Notes: generated by a model not told the origin, from the sequence alone. 9,408 bases of DNA from Candidatus Nomurabacteria bacterium (GCA_943349725.1 CALQZP010000040.1:1-9408); one strand, 5' to 3'. Numbered from the stretch's first letter, positions 1-5,116 are shown. A program made the numbers and translations.

Positions 1-111
1 TTATAAAAGTAGCCCCAGTTCAGATTGAGGTCTGCAACTCGACCTCATGAAGTTGGAATCGCTAGTAATCGCGGGTCAGCAAACCGCGGTGAATACGTTC
101 TCAAGTCTTGT
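1..111 (+). rRNA. rrs: 16S rRNA, 3' region, exon before the intron (partial)
   Basis: This is small-subunit rRNA. It contains the highly conserved stretches CTGCAACTCGACCTCATGAA, GAATCGCTAGTAATCGCGG and CCGCGGTGAATACGTTCTC, followed by GTCTTGTAC. Counting back from the conserved TTGTAC, base 111 corresponds to about E. coli U1393 and the window starts near 1283, so the upstream part of the gene lies outside the window. Identity breaks abruptly after TTGTAC(TC), where CACACCGCCC or similar should follow, and the missing sequence resumes about 1 kb later. The exon end could be drawn anywhere from 111 to 115. I chose 111 because U111 forms the wobble pair expected at a group I 5' splice site. 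Confidence 0.95.
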
Positions 112-1119
112 ACTCGGGTCGCCATGCGATCGAGTACGCAAGTTGGTGCCTATTTATTTAGAAGTCCAACCAAGGCAATTCACAGTGCCTTGAAGCGAAA
201 TACCAGTTCCGACGCCGCGAGGGGTCGGAGTGAAGGGGTAAAGTAGCGTTTCTTAGCTTGAATGTTAACTTAAAGGCGCATATCAGAGGTTATCCTGCGG
301 GTACGTGGAGAAGCCTACTGTGTTTCAAAAACTGTTATGCGTATCGTAACATCGAGATGAGAGAAAATAGTGTATTCGGTTACCGTGGGAGATCTTGCAG
401 TATCCTCGTTGTGTTCTACACACCGAGAAGTTGTAGTAGTAATGCTACAATGATGATATGCAAGAAGTCAGCAGCGTTCGTAGTACCAAAAGGAAAGATG
501 CTCGGTTTAACCCCAAGCTAGAACTTCCTCTTGGGAAGGAACAAATTCAAAGGAAAAAGTTACATCCTCAATATATCGCAGGATTTATTGATGGGGAAGG
601 ATCTTTTTCAATTAGTATCGGAAAACACAAGACGTTGCGTCGAGGTTTTGAAATTCGTCCGGAGTTTGAAATGGAACTTCGGAAAGATGACCAAGAAATC
701 TTGGAACGCATACTTGTGACTATCGGAATCGGAAGAATTTATGATTGCTCATATGAGCGATATGGATGGTATCCGCATGCGAAGTATAAAATTACCAGCA
801 TTTGGGACCTCCAAGAATATTTATTTCCGTTTCTTGATAAAAATCCGCTACAGGCGAAAAAGAAGAAATCCTATCTGCTGTTCAAGCAAATAGTCCTGAT
901 GGTGTGTACCAAAGAACATTTGTCTGACAGGGGATTTAGAAAAATTGTAACACTTCGCGACAAGCTTCGTGCTCTAGGGAAGAAAGCTAAAACTTATCAT
1001 GGCAAGGTAAGTGAATTCGATAAAAAAATCGAATAAGCAACCTTTGAAAAACGCGAGGGTGTGGGAAAACCGCTTGCCCCGTGTTGAAGAGAAGTGCCGT
1101 GGTAACACGGCACAACATC
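112..1119 (+). mobile_element. Group I intron in 16S rRNA, carrying a homing endonuclease
   Basis: A 1008-nt insertion interrupts 16S rRNA in the decoding region. A group I core can be drawn by eye. P1 is exon CTTGT (107-111) with GCAAG (138-142), giving a U111-G138 wobble. P3 is GCATATCA (278-285) with TGATATGC (454-461). P4 is CTGCGGG (295-301) with CTTGCAG (394-400), two G-U pairs. P6 is GTGT (411-414) with ACAC (418-421). P7 is ACCGAG (422-427) with CTCGGT (501-506), preceded by the S-like AAAGATG. An extra hairpin TTGTAG/CTACAA (431-450) lies between P7 and P3', as P7.1 does in subgroup IA. Near the 3' end an 8-bp stem with a GUAA loop (1094-1113) could be P9-like. The 3' boundary is uncertain: 1119 pairs with an exon end at 111, 1123 with an exon end at 115. 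Neither leaves the usual terminal G. Confidence 0.82.
458..1036 (+). CDS. Intron-encoded LAGLIDADG homing endonuclease, single-motif type
   Basis: The 192-residue protein has one LAGLIDADG motif, IAGFIDGEGS at residues 40-49. The metal-binding acid at the last motif position is Glu47 rather than Asp. Downstream it has the I-CreI-like layout: a basic beta-sheet DNA-contact region (about 50-115) with a GIGRIYD segment, then QEYLFPFLDKNPLQAKKK and helices. The length and single motif suggest a homodimer that cuts a partly palindromic site, here presumably the intronless 16S gene near E. coli 1393-1398. ATG 458 is the only ATG, GTG or TTG start in frame before the motif. It lies inside the intron's P3' strand, so the first ~16 codons double as the P8/P7' RNA core, and those residues look non-conserved. 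No Shine-Dalgarno is visible. Family is clear; cleavage activity is inferred. Confidence 0.9.
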   Translation: MQEVSSVRSTKRKDARFNPKLELPLGKEQIQRKKLHPQYIAGFIDGEGSFSISIGKHKTLRRGFEIRPEFEMELRKDDQEILERILVTIGIGRIYDCSYERYGWYPHAKYKITSIWDLQEYLFPFLDKNPLQAKKKKSYLLFKQIVLMVCTKEHLSDRGFRKIVTLRDKLRALGKKAKTYHGKVSEFDKKIE

Positions 1120-1255
1120 AAATACCGCCCGTCAAGCCAAGGGAGCCGGGGATACCCGAAATTTCGCTTTACGCGGACCTAAGGTAAATTCGGTGACAGG
1201 GGCTAAGTCGTAACAAGGCACGGGTAGCGGAAGCTGCTCGTGGAACATTTCAAAA
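1120..1255 (+). rRNA. rrs: 16S rRNA, 3' exon and 3' end, lacking the usual anti-Shine-Dalgarno
   Basis: Conserved 16S sequence resumes at ACCGCCCGTCAAGCC (1124 = E. coli A1398), which includes C1402, the RsmI target, at 1128. It continues through helix 44 and AAGTCGTAACAAGG to helix 45, where GTAGC-GGAA-GCTGC keeps the GGAA loop methylated by KsgA. The tail after helix 45 reads GGAACATTTCAAAA (1242-1255) where most bacteria have GGATCACCTCCTTA, so the CCUCC anti-Shine-Dalgarno is not present. The mature 3' end is estimated by alignment at 1251-1255. The exon start may be 1120 or 1124, depending on the splice register. Confidence 0.93.
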
Positions 1256-1481
1256 AACAGAACCTCTCAGGCGTTTACGCCGGAGAGGGTGAACGAGTCG
1301 ATTGTTGTGTACAGCAATTGCGTACATAACAGGTTTGTCTGATACCTTAAACAGATTGGCACTACGGGAAGACGTAGTAGAAGGCCTTCAACTTCGGTTG
1401 GAGAGCCGTGCGAACGGAGCAAAATAGAGAATGGTATGAACTAGTAAGTAGCTAGTAGTACGTAGTAAGTAGAAAAGAAAA
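1256..1481 (+). other. Structured 3' trailer of the 16S transcript
   Basis: No gene is seen here, but the trailer is full of hairpins. CCTCTC/GAGAGG with inner GGCG/CGCC and a TTTA loop spans 1263-1288. A 10-bp stem TGTTGTGTAC/GTACATAACA follows around 1304-1332. ACTACG/CGTAGT comes next, then CTTCAAC-TTCG-GTTGGAG (about 1387-1404) with a stable UUCG loop. These probably serve rRNA processing or block decay. The last ~40 bases (1440-1475) are low-complexity variants of AGTAGCTAGTAGTACGTAG. No 23S rRNA, 5S rRNA or spacer tRNA is found before the terminator. Confidence 0.55.
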
Positions 1482-1518
1482 CAGCAAAAAACCGCCCTAA
1501 TAGGGCGGTTTTTTGCTG
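1482..1518 (+). terminator. Intrinsic terminator of the 16S rRNA unit
   Basis: A perfect 17-bp stem has arms CAGCAAAAAACCGCCCT (1482-1498) and AGGGCGGTTTTTTGCTG (1502-1518) with a 3-base loop. The GC-rich core is followed by six T, and a matching A-run on the other arm makes it potentially bidirectional. It ends the rRNA transcript before any 23S gene. Confidence 0.92.
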
Positions 1519-1531
1519 GGTCAGAGAAGTG

Positions 1532-1560
1532 TTGACAGAGTTGAGGTTTTATTATACTAT
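1532..1560 (+). promoter_or_regulatory. Sigma-70-like promoter
   Basis: A perfect -35 box TTGACA (1532-1537) is followed by an AT-rich -10 region. TACTAT at 1555-1560 gives 17-bp spacing, and the better hexamer TATACT at 1553-1558 gives 15 bp. It lies just after the rRNA terminator and points at the small gene at 1578-1892 and possibly the tRNA genes. Confidence 0.6.
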
Positions 1561-1577
1561 CCCAATAGCACATCAAG

Positions 1578-1892
1578 GTGTTCAACCAACCCCCAACAAA
1601 GGTTTTGCGTATGCACATGCCACAACTACGGGAAAAGACGGACGGCTCATATAGGAGCCCAACTCGTCAAGTTAGCGGTTTGAGCGGAGAAGGCACGCGA
1701 CTACTGTCTGCACCCGCCTCCGTTCTTGAAACAACATCAAGACAAAGAAAGAAACAGCGAGACCTTTTTCCTCTCAAGTTGAAACAATTTTGGCAGGAAG
1801 AGATTTCGGAGCCCTGCCAATTTTTGCTCATTTTGTCGGGCGTCCTCCTGGTCGGAGTTGTCATCCTCCGGCTACTCCTGCGATTTTTTTGA
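1578..1892 (+). CDS. Small hypothetical protein with a C-terminal membrane helix
   Basis: I do not recognise this 104-residue protein. The N-terminal ~60 residues are polar and basic (RQRKKQRD near residues 55-62), and the last ~23 residues are strongly hydrophobic (FLLILSGVLLVGVVILRLLL). That suggests a tail-anchored single-span membrane protein. The start is uncertain: GTG 1578 gives 104 residues, while ATG 1611 or ATG 1617 gives about 93 or 91. No Shine-Dalgarno precedes any of them. A promoter lies 20-50 bp upstream and a long hairpin directly downstream, so it forms a plausible single-gene unit. It could still be a chance reading frame. Confidence 0.45.
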   Translation: MFNQPPTKVLRMHMPQLREKTDGSYRSPTRQVSGLSGEGTRLLSAPASVLETTSRQRKKQRDLFPLKLKQFWQEEISEPCQFLLILSGVLLVGVVILRLLLRFF

Positions 1893-1897
1893 TGATG

Positions 1898-1937
1898 TTT
1901 AAGGCGTTGGGTGCACGTATGCAACCCAACGCCTAAA
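1898..1937 (+). terminator. Long hairpin after the small membrane gene, probable terminator
   Basis: AGGCGTTGGG (1902-1911) pairs with CCCAACGCCT (1925-1934), and an inner TGCA/TGCA stem closes a CGTA loop, with one bulged A. It starts a few bases after the stop codon. The downstream bases are AAATTATTG rather than a T-run, so termination may be weak or the hairpin may protect the 3' end. Confidence 0.5.
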
Positions 1938-1988
1938 TTATTGATATTTGTGTCGGTTTAGATTAAGCTGGACAGTGTTTGGTAATAT

Positions 1989-2026
1989 GCGCGTGTAGCT
2001 CAGGTGGTTAGGGCGCGTCACTGATA
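1989..2026 (+). pseudogene. 5' half of a second tRNA-Ile, broken in the anticodon loop
   Basis: This matches bases 1-38 of the intact tRNA-Ile at 2098 except for one A-to-G change in the D arm (TTAGGGCGCG against TTAGAGCGCG). It covers the acceptor strand GCGCGTG, the D arm, the 5' anticodon stem and the loop as far as CTGATA. Homology then stops, and the sequence runs into a hairpin, ATATCAGC-CAAGA-GCTGATAT (2024-2044). The matching 3' half lies at 2219-2257. The gene is probably non-functional unless the insert is spliced out. Confidence 0.75.
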
Positions 2027-2042
2027 TCAGCCAAGAGCTGAT

Positions 2043-2220
2043 ATAAACGCTTCACTCGGACACCATGAAAGCTTGAAAATTCTATAGTCTTCTGCGTGCG
2101 CGTGTAGCTCAGGTGGTTAGAGCGCGTCACTGATAATGACGAGGTCCCAGGTTCGAGTCCTGGCACGCGCACGCAGAATGTTAGATTCAAGCTCTCGCGG
2201 CGCTCCTTGCTTGCGTTTAT
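2043..2220. repeat. Nested inverted repeats around the intact tRNA-Ile
   Basis: Three inverted pairs are arranged concentrically around the tRNA-Ile. The outer pair is ATAAACGC (2043-2050) with GCGTTTAT (2213-2220). The middle pair is AGCTTGAA with TTCAAGCT (about 2070-2077 and 2185-2192). The inner pair is TTCTGCGT with ACGCAGAA (2092-2097 region and 2171-2178), continuous with the tRNA acceptor stem. A transcript could fold into one long interrupted stem capped by the tRNA. This 192-bp block is the segment that separates the two halves of the outer tRNA-Ile. Confidence 0.65.
2098..2171 (+). tRNA. tRNA-Ile (GAU)
   Basis: A complete 74-nt cloverleaf: acceptor GCGCGTG (2098-2104) with CACGCGC (2164-2170), D arm TAGCTCAGGTGGTTAGAGCG, anticodon stem CGTCA/TGACG with loop CTGATAA (anticodon GAT), and T arm CCAGG-TTCGAGT-CCTGG. 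The discriminator is A2171. CCA is not encoded (CGC follows), so it must be added by a nucleotidyltransferase. It decodes AUC and AUU isoleucine codons. Confidence 0.95.
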
Positions 2221-2257
2221 AATGACGAGGTCCCAGGTTCGAGTCCTTGCGCGCGCA
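2219..2257 (+). pseudogene. 3' half of the broken tRNA-Ile
   Basis: The sequence resumes at ATAATGACGAGGTCCCAG and runs through the T loop TTCGAGT to an acceptor strand CGCGCGC and A. The acceptor strand still pairs with GCGCGTG of the 5' half at 1989 (six Watson-Crick pairs and one U-G). The T stem has one mismatch (CCAGG with CCTTG). The two halves share a 3-bp ATA at the junction, so joining them restores a full-length tRNA-Ile with GAU in the loop. Confidence 0.72.
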
Positions 2258-2264
2258 CCGTTGG

Positions 2265-2340
2265 CTTTTAGCTAATAGCTGTTAGCTCAAAAATTCATCT
2301 CTCGTTTCTAACAGCTAAAAGCTAGCAGCTAATAGCTGTT
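2265..2340. repeat. AGCTAATAGCTGTT direct and inverted repeats
   Basis: The 14-mer AGCTAATAGCTGTT occurs twice (2270-2283 and 2327-2340), and AGCTGTTAG (2277-2285) is inverted as CTAACAGCT (2308-2316). The block sits between the broken tRNA-Ile and tRNA-Leu. It has no coding potential and no known role; it could form a hairpin. Confidence 0.65.
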
Positions 2341-2342
2341 TT

Positions 2343-2424
2343 GGGCACGTGGCGGAATTGGTATACGCGTACGGCTCAGAACCGTATCCCGTAAGGGTTG
2401 AGAGTTCGAGTCTCTCCGTGCCCA
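2343..2424 (+). tRNA. tRNA-Leu (CAG)
   Basis: A class II tRNA of 82 nt: acceptor GGGCACG (2343-2349) with CGTGCCC (2417-2423), D arm GCGGAATTGGTATACGCG, anticodon stem TACGG/CCGTA with loop CTCAGAA (anticodon CAG), a long variable arm TCCCGTAAGGG, T arm GAGAG-TTCGAGT-CTCTC and discriminator A2424. CCA is not encoded. It reads CUG leucine codons. The murD start codon begins at 2426, one base later. Confidence 0.95.
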
Positions 2425-2425
2425 C

Positions 2426-3928
2426 ATGTACAAAGACTTCTTTTCCGGAAAGAAAGTAACCCTCATGGGTTTGGGGCTTCTTGGTCGCGGGGTTGGCGAT
2501 GCGGTTTTCTTGGCGGAGCAAGGAGCAGATCTTATCGTTACCGACTTACGAGATGAGAAAACACTCGTGCCTTCTTTGGCGAAATTGAAGAAGTACAAAA
2601 ATATCAGCTACACTCTCGGTTCACATAAACTTGAGGACTTCCGGAATAGAGATTTTATCGTCAAAGCCGCGGGTGTTCCTTTGGACTCTCTATATATCGC
2701 CGAGGCGCAGAAGCACAAAACTCCCATTGAAATGGATGCATCTCTCTTTGCGAAGCTTATGCCGAAAGGAGTGGTCCTTGTCGGGGTTACCGGCACGCGT
2801 GGAAAATCCACCACCACCGCTCTCATTTACGAGATTCTTAATTCCTCCTTTTCTAAAGGAGGTGGCGAGTCTGCGAGCCGGAGGATTTTCAAAGGGGGCA
2901 ATCTCGTTCCCGAAGCCACCCTCCCGTTGCTGGAGAAAGTGAAGGCCGGTGACATTGTCGTACTTGAGCTGGACTCGTGGCAACTCCAAGGTTTTCATGA
3001 CGCAAAGATTTCTCCACAGATTGCAGTGTTCACTACATTCCTCGATGATCATTTGACCTACTACAAAGGCGATACCGACCGCTATTTTGAGGATAAGGTC
3101 GCTATTTTTAAGTACCAGAAACCCGGGAACCTCCTCGTTGTGGGTGAGCCGGTTGCAAAGCTTATCGGGAAATCTGAAGTACCGGTCACGGGTGATGTTG
3201 TCGTAGCGACAAAGGAAGATGTACCAAAGGACTGGAATATCGCTATCCCAGGTGAACACAACATGGAGAATATCGCTTGTGCTCTGCAGGTCGCAGGACA
3301 CTTCTCCGCCAGAGGAGGATCCGCCTCTGGCGGAAAGGCTTATACAGAAGCTGTCAAAAAAGCAGTTGAAGGTTTCAAAGGGGTTCCCGGGCGACTTGAG
3401 TTCATTAGGGAAGTGAAAGGGGTCAAGATGTACAACGATACGAACGCAACAACACCCGATGCGACCCTAGCTGGCCTGAGGGCGCTTTCCTCTCTTAATT
3501 CCTCCTTTGTAAAAGGAGGTGCCCGAGTCGGCGAGGGCGGAGGATTTCAAAATCCCTCGTCTCATCAGAATGAGCCACTCCCTTTTAAAAAGGGAGAATT
3601 AAGAAACATTATCCTTATTTGCGGGGGAACCGACAAAGGATTGGATATGAGTAAGCTCGCTGAAGAGATACCGAAATATTGTGGGGGAGTGATTTTGCTT
3701 AAGGAATCAGGAACGGAGAAAATAAGCGCGAAGCTCGAAGCACTAAGCTCTAAGAACTTTCAAGTCTTAAAGGCGGAAACACTGAAAGAGTGTGTGAAGG
3801 AGGCGATGAAGATAGCGCAAAAAGGTGACGTTGTTCTCTTCAGCCCCGCCTTCGCCTCATTCGGAAAATGGTTCAAAAACGAGTATGATAGAGGAGCACA
3901 GTTCGTTAATCTGGTACAAAAGCTATGA
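2426..3928 (+). CDS. murD: UDP-N-acetylmuramoyl-L-alanine--D-glutamate ligase (MurD)
   Basis: MurD is a cytoplasmic ATP-dependent ligase that adds D-glutamate to UDP-MurNAc-L-Ala in peptidoglycan precursor synthesis. The N-terminal Rossmann-like domain starts with VTLMGLGLLGRG (11-22). The ATP loop is TGTRGKSTTT (122-131), followed by ELDSWQLQ (181-188), DDHL (207-210), EHNMENIACAL (277-287), NDTNATTPDA (337-346) and the C-terminal FSPAFASFGKWFKNEYDRG. The 500 residues exceed the usual ~450 because three repeat-derived segments are inserted in frame (about 138-153, 294-303 and 357-392), all apparently in surface loops. ATG 2426 keeps the first beta strand; the next Met (14) would cut it. The start is one base after tRNA-Leu, so tRNA processing would leave an essentially leaderless mRNA. 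The stop overlaps the next gene by 4 bases (ATGA). Confidence 0.95.
   Translation: MYKDFFSGKKVTLMGLGLLGRGVGDAVFLAEQGADLIVTDLRDEKTLVPSLAKLKKYKNISYTLGSHKLEDFRNRDFIVKAAGVPLDSLYIAEAQKHKTPIEMDASLFAKLMPKGVVLVGVTGTRGKSTTTALIYEILNSSFSKGGGESASRRIFKGGNLVPEATLPLLEKVKAGDIVVLELDSWQLQGFHDAKISPQIAVFTTFLDDHLTYYKGDTDRYFEDKVAIFKYQKPGNLLVVGEPVAKLIGKSEVPVTGDVVVATKEDVPKDWNIAIPGEHNMENIACALQVAGHFSARGGSASGGKAYTEAVKKAVEGFKGVPGRLEFIREVKGVKMYNDTNATTPDATLAGLRALSSLNSSFVKGGARVGEGGGFQNPSSHQNEPLPFKKGELRNIILICGGTDKGLDMSKLAEEIPKYCGGVILLKESGTEKISAKLEALSSKNFQVLKAETLKECVKEAMKIAQKGDVVLFSPAFASFGKWFKNEYDRGAQFVNLVQKL
2837..2896 (+). repeat. In-frame palindromic repeat in murD, copy 1 (truncated)
   Basis: The copy begins CTTAATTCCTCC and contains the palindrome CCTCCTTT...AAAGGAGG. 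It continues with a GGCGAGTC...CGGAGGATTT segment that is shared with copy 2 at 3494. It encodes LNSSFSKGGGESASRR between IYEI and IFKGGN, a loop just after the ATP-binding helix. The right-hand half present in copy 2 is missing. It is read in the same frame as copy 2. Confidence 0.75.
3305..3334 (+). repeat. 30-bp perfect hairpin inserted in frame in murD
   Basis: TCCGCCAGAGG (3305-3315) and CCTCTGGCGGA (3324-3334) form an 11-bp stem around an 8-base loop. The unit is exactly 30 bp and encodes ten small or flexible residues (SARGGSASGG, 294-303) in a loop between two helices. It is a different family from the CTTAATTCC repeats. Confidence 0.7.
3494..3603 (+). repeat. In-frame palindromic repeat in murD, copy 2 (full length)
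   Basis: This 110-bp element has terminal inverted repeats CTTAATTC (3494-3501) and GAATTAAG (3596-3603). Inside are a left palindrome CCTCC...AAAAGGAGG, a GC-rich middle and a right palindrome CTCCCTTTT...AAAAGGGAG. It encodes LNSSFVKGG and about 27 more residues between NDTNATTPDATLAGLRALSS and NIILICGGTDKG. The normal MurD joint there is only a few residues. It resembles a small non-autonomous element, like the protein-coding palindromic elements of Rickettsia in behaviour but not in sequence. Confidence 0.8.
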
Positions 3929-4359
3929 TGATTATTCTTATCGCCATCCTTGCCATTCTCGTTAGTAACACCATAAAGTTTGTCGTGTTCCTCCGAAGTG
4001 GAGGTACGCTTTCGCATAGCTCTTTCTTTTGGCACTACCTGTGGACGGGGAAGTTTCCGAGTAGCCATTCCGCCGCGTTTGGGTCTGCGGTGGCCAGCCT
4101 CTGGTACATGGAAGGGTTTACCTCGCTTGTGGCGTTCAGTATCATTGTCGCGGTCTTCGTGATGTACACGCTTTTTGAGAACAAGAAACGTTATGAGCTG
4201 TTCGCCGAGTACTATATGCAAAGTAGCGACAAGGCGATACAGCTCCTCGTTACCGAACAGAAAATTGCCGAGTTTGAAGGACATACGATGGCGGAAGTCA
4301 TCGGAGGTCTTTTGGTCGGAGTCGCTACTGCACTTTTAGTACTTTACTTTTTAGGGTAA
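3925..4359 (+). CDS. Divergent PAP2 family membrane protein (DUF212-like)
   Basis: The 144-residue protein matches the small divergent PAP2/acid-phosphatase-like family by SGGTLSH (25-31), GKFPSSHSAAFGSA (42-55) and GHTMAEVIGGLLVG (119-132). It has four likely membrane segments (about 3-22, 48-62, 66-84 and 123-143). The family's biochemical role is not settled; a link to lipid phosphate handling is only a suggestion from fold. Its first ATG overlaps the murD stop (ATGA), so it is probably translationally coupled. A second ATG follows at once at 3928. The segment after the third helix (YTLFENKKRYE) departs from the Asp-containing stretch I would expect, so this is a diverged member. Confidence 0.8.
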   Translation: MMIILIAILAILVSNTIKFVVFLRSGGTLSHSSFFWHYLWTGKFPSSHSAAFGSAVASLWYMEGFTSLVAFSIIVAVFVMYTLFENKKRYELFAEYYMQSSDKAIQLLVTEQKIAEFEGHTMAEVIGGLLVGVATALLVLYFLG

Positions 4360-4400
4360 ATCAGCACAATCGGGACGCGCGGCCGCTTTCCACCAGGCTA

Positions 4401-4416
4401 TTTTTATGCTATTTTT
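4401..4416 (+). promoter_or_regulatory. Extended -10 promoter for the HEPN/MNT pair
   Basis: TATGCTATTTTT (around 4405-4416) has the TGN extension and a -10-like TATTTT at 4410-4415, which would start transcription around 4421-4422, on or next to the ATG of the next gene. This implies a leaderless mRNA. GGCTATTTTT just upstream repeats the motif. No clear -35 is seen, and 4360-4400 otherwise holds only a short GC-rich patch. Confidence 0.45.
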
Positions 4417-4421
4417 GTGCA

Positions 4422-4814
4422 ATGACGAAAAACGAAGCCCAACTCGCTCAATTTGAGAAGACCGTCAAGAATCTTAAGGAGGTGCTGGATAGACTGAAAA
4501 TTCCCGGACCGGATTACGCGGTCTTTCGCGACTCGGCAATACAACGATTTGAGATTGCTTTTGACGTATGCTGGAAGACGCTCAAAGAGAAACTTCGGCA
4601 GGAGTATGGGGTTGAAGCAATCTCACCCAAGAAAGTCTTTCAGGAATCGTTCAAGCAAGGACTTATTGAAAATGACACCGTCTGGATTTCTATGACCGAT
4701 ATGCGAAACGAAACTTCGCATGCCTACAATGAACAATTCGCGGAGAAGGTCGTACTTGAATTGCCGAACATTCAAGTGGCGCTAGAACAATTACTATGGA
4801 AATTGAAGACATAA
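4422..4814 (+). CDS. HEPN-domain protein, nucleotidyltransferase substrate-binding (HI0074/HepT-like)
   Basis: A 130-residue all-helical protein of the HI0074 type. It carries the HEPN R-x4-H motif as RNETSHAY (Arg95, His100), plus FEIAFDVCWKTLKEKL (43-58) and the SPKKVFQESFKQGLI (68-82) signature. In studied HEPN/MNT pairs the HEPN protein is an RNase toxin and the MNT enzyme silences it by adding AMP near the motif; Tyr102 lies where that modification occurs in HepT. The HI0073/HI0074-like branch is less well characterised, so toxin activity is an inference. The gene overlaps its MNT partner by 19 bases. There is no Shine-Dalgarno, and a -10-like box ends seven bases before the start. Confidence 0.88.
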   Translation: MTKNEAQLAQFEKTVKNLKEVLDRLKIPGPDYAVFRDSAIQRFEIAFDVCWKTLKEKLRQEYGVEAISPKKVFQESFKQGLIENDTVWISMTDMRNETSHAYNEQFAEKVVLELPNIQVALEQLLWKLKT

Positions 4815-5092
4815 AGAAAGAGATTGAGAAGATTCTTAAAAGTGAATTAGATAACACTGGTTTTTCCGCTTTTTTCTTCGGTTCTCGAGTGACGGGGACG
4901 CATACCAAAACGTCTGACCTTGATGTGGGGATTGAAGGCACTACTTCTGTTTCTGAACCTCTCCTGCGGTCAATAAAGGCTCGCGTCGCGAGTATCCCCG
5001 CGCTGTATACGATAGATGTCGTTGATTTTTCTCTGCTTGGCGAGGATTTCAAGAAAGTAGCAAAAAGCAAGATTGAGCGAATTGTGCCATAG
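4796..5092 (+). CDS. MNT-type minimal nucleotidyltransferase (HI0073/MntA-like)
   Basis: A 98-residue minimal nucleotidyltransferase. The active-site signature is FFFGSRVTGTHTKTSDLDVG: GS at 29-30 and the metal-binding Asp41 and Asp43, with a third acid likely at Asp74 in YTIDVVDF. All catalytic residues look intact. It is the likely antitoxin or modifier of the overlapping HEPN protein. The start ATG 4796 lies inside the HEPN gene and lacks a ribosome site, so coupling is likely. The pair sits directly upstream of the DGR cassette, but nothing in the sequence links their functions. Confidence 0.88.
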   Translation: MEIEDIKKEIEKILKSELDNTGFSAFFFGSRVTGTHTKTSDLDVGIEGTTSVSEPLLRSIKARVASIPALYTIDVVDFSLLGEDFKKVAKSKIERIVP

Positions 5093-5116
5093 CAGGTTGT
5101 TGTGCTCGTGAACTAA

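Noticed and set aside
25..521. Two short reading frames on the + strand over the 16S exon and intron core
   Set aside because: They cover conserved rRNA and paired intron helices; the protein sequences show no family character.
458..1036. Possible second LAGLIDADG motif making a two-domain monomer
   Set aside because: Only one motif is present, and the length fits a single-motif homodimer.
2265..2340. CRISPR-like array at the AGCTAATAGCTGTT repeats
   Set aside because: There are only two direct copies with no regular spacers; it is low-complexity repeat sequence.
2690..3301. A 203-residue reading frame on the minus strand inside murD
   Set aside because: It is antisense to a clear MurD with all motifs and shows no recognisable domain.
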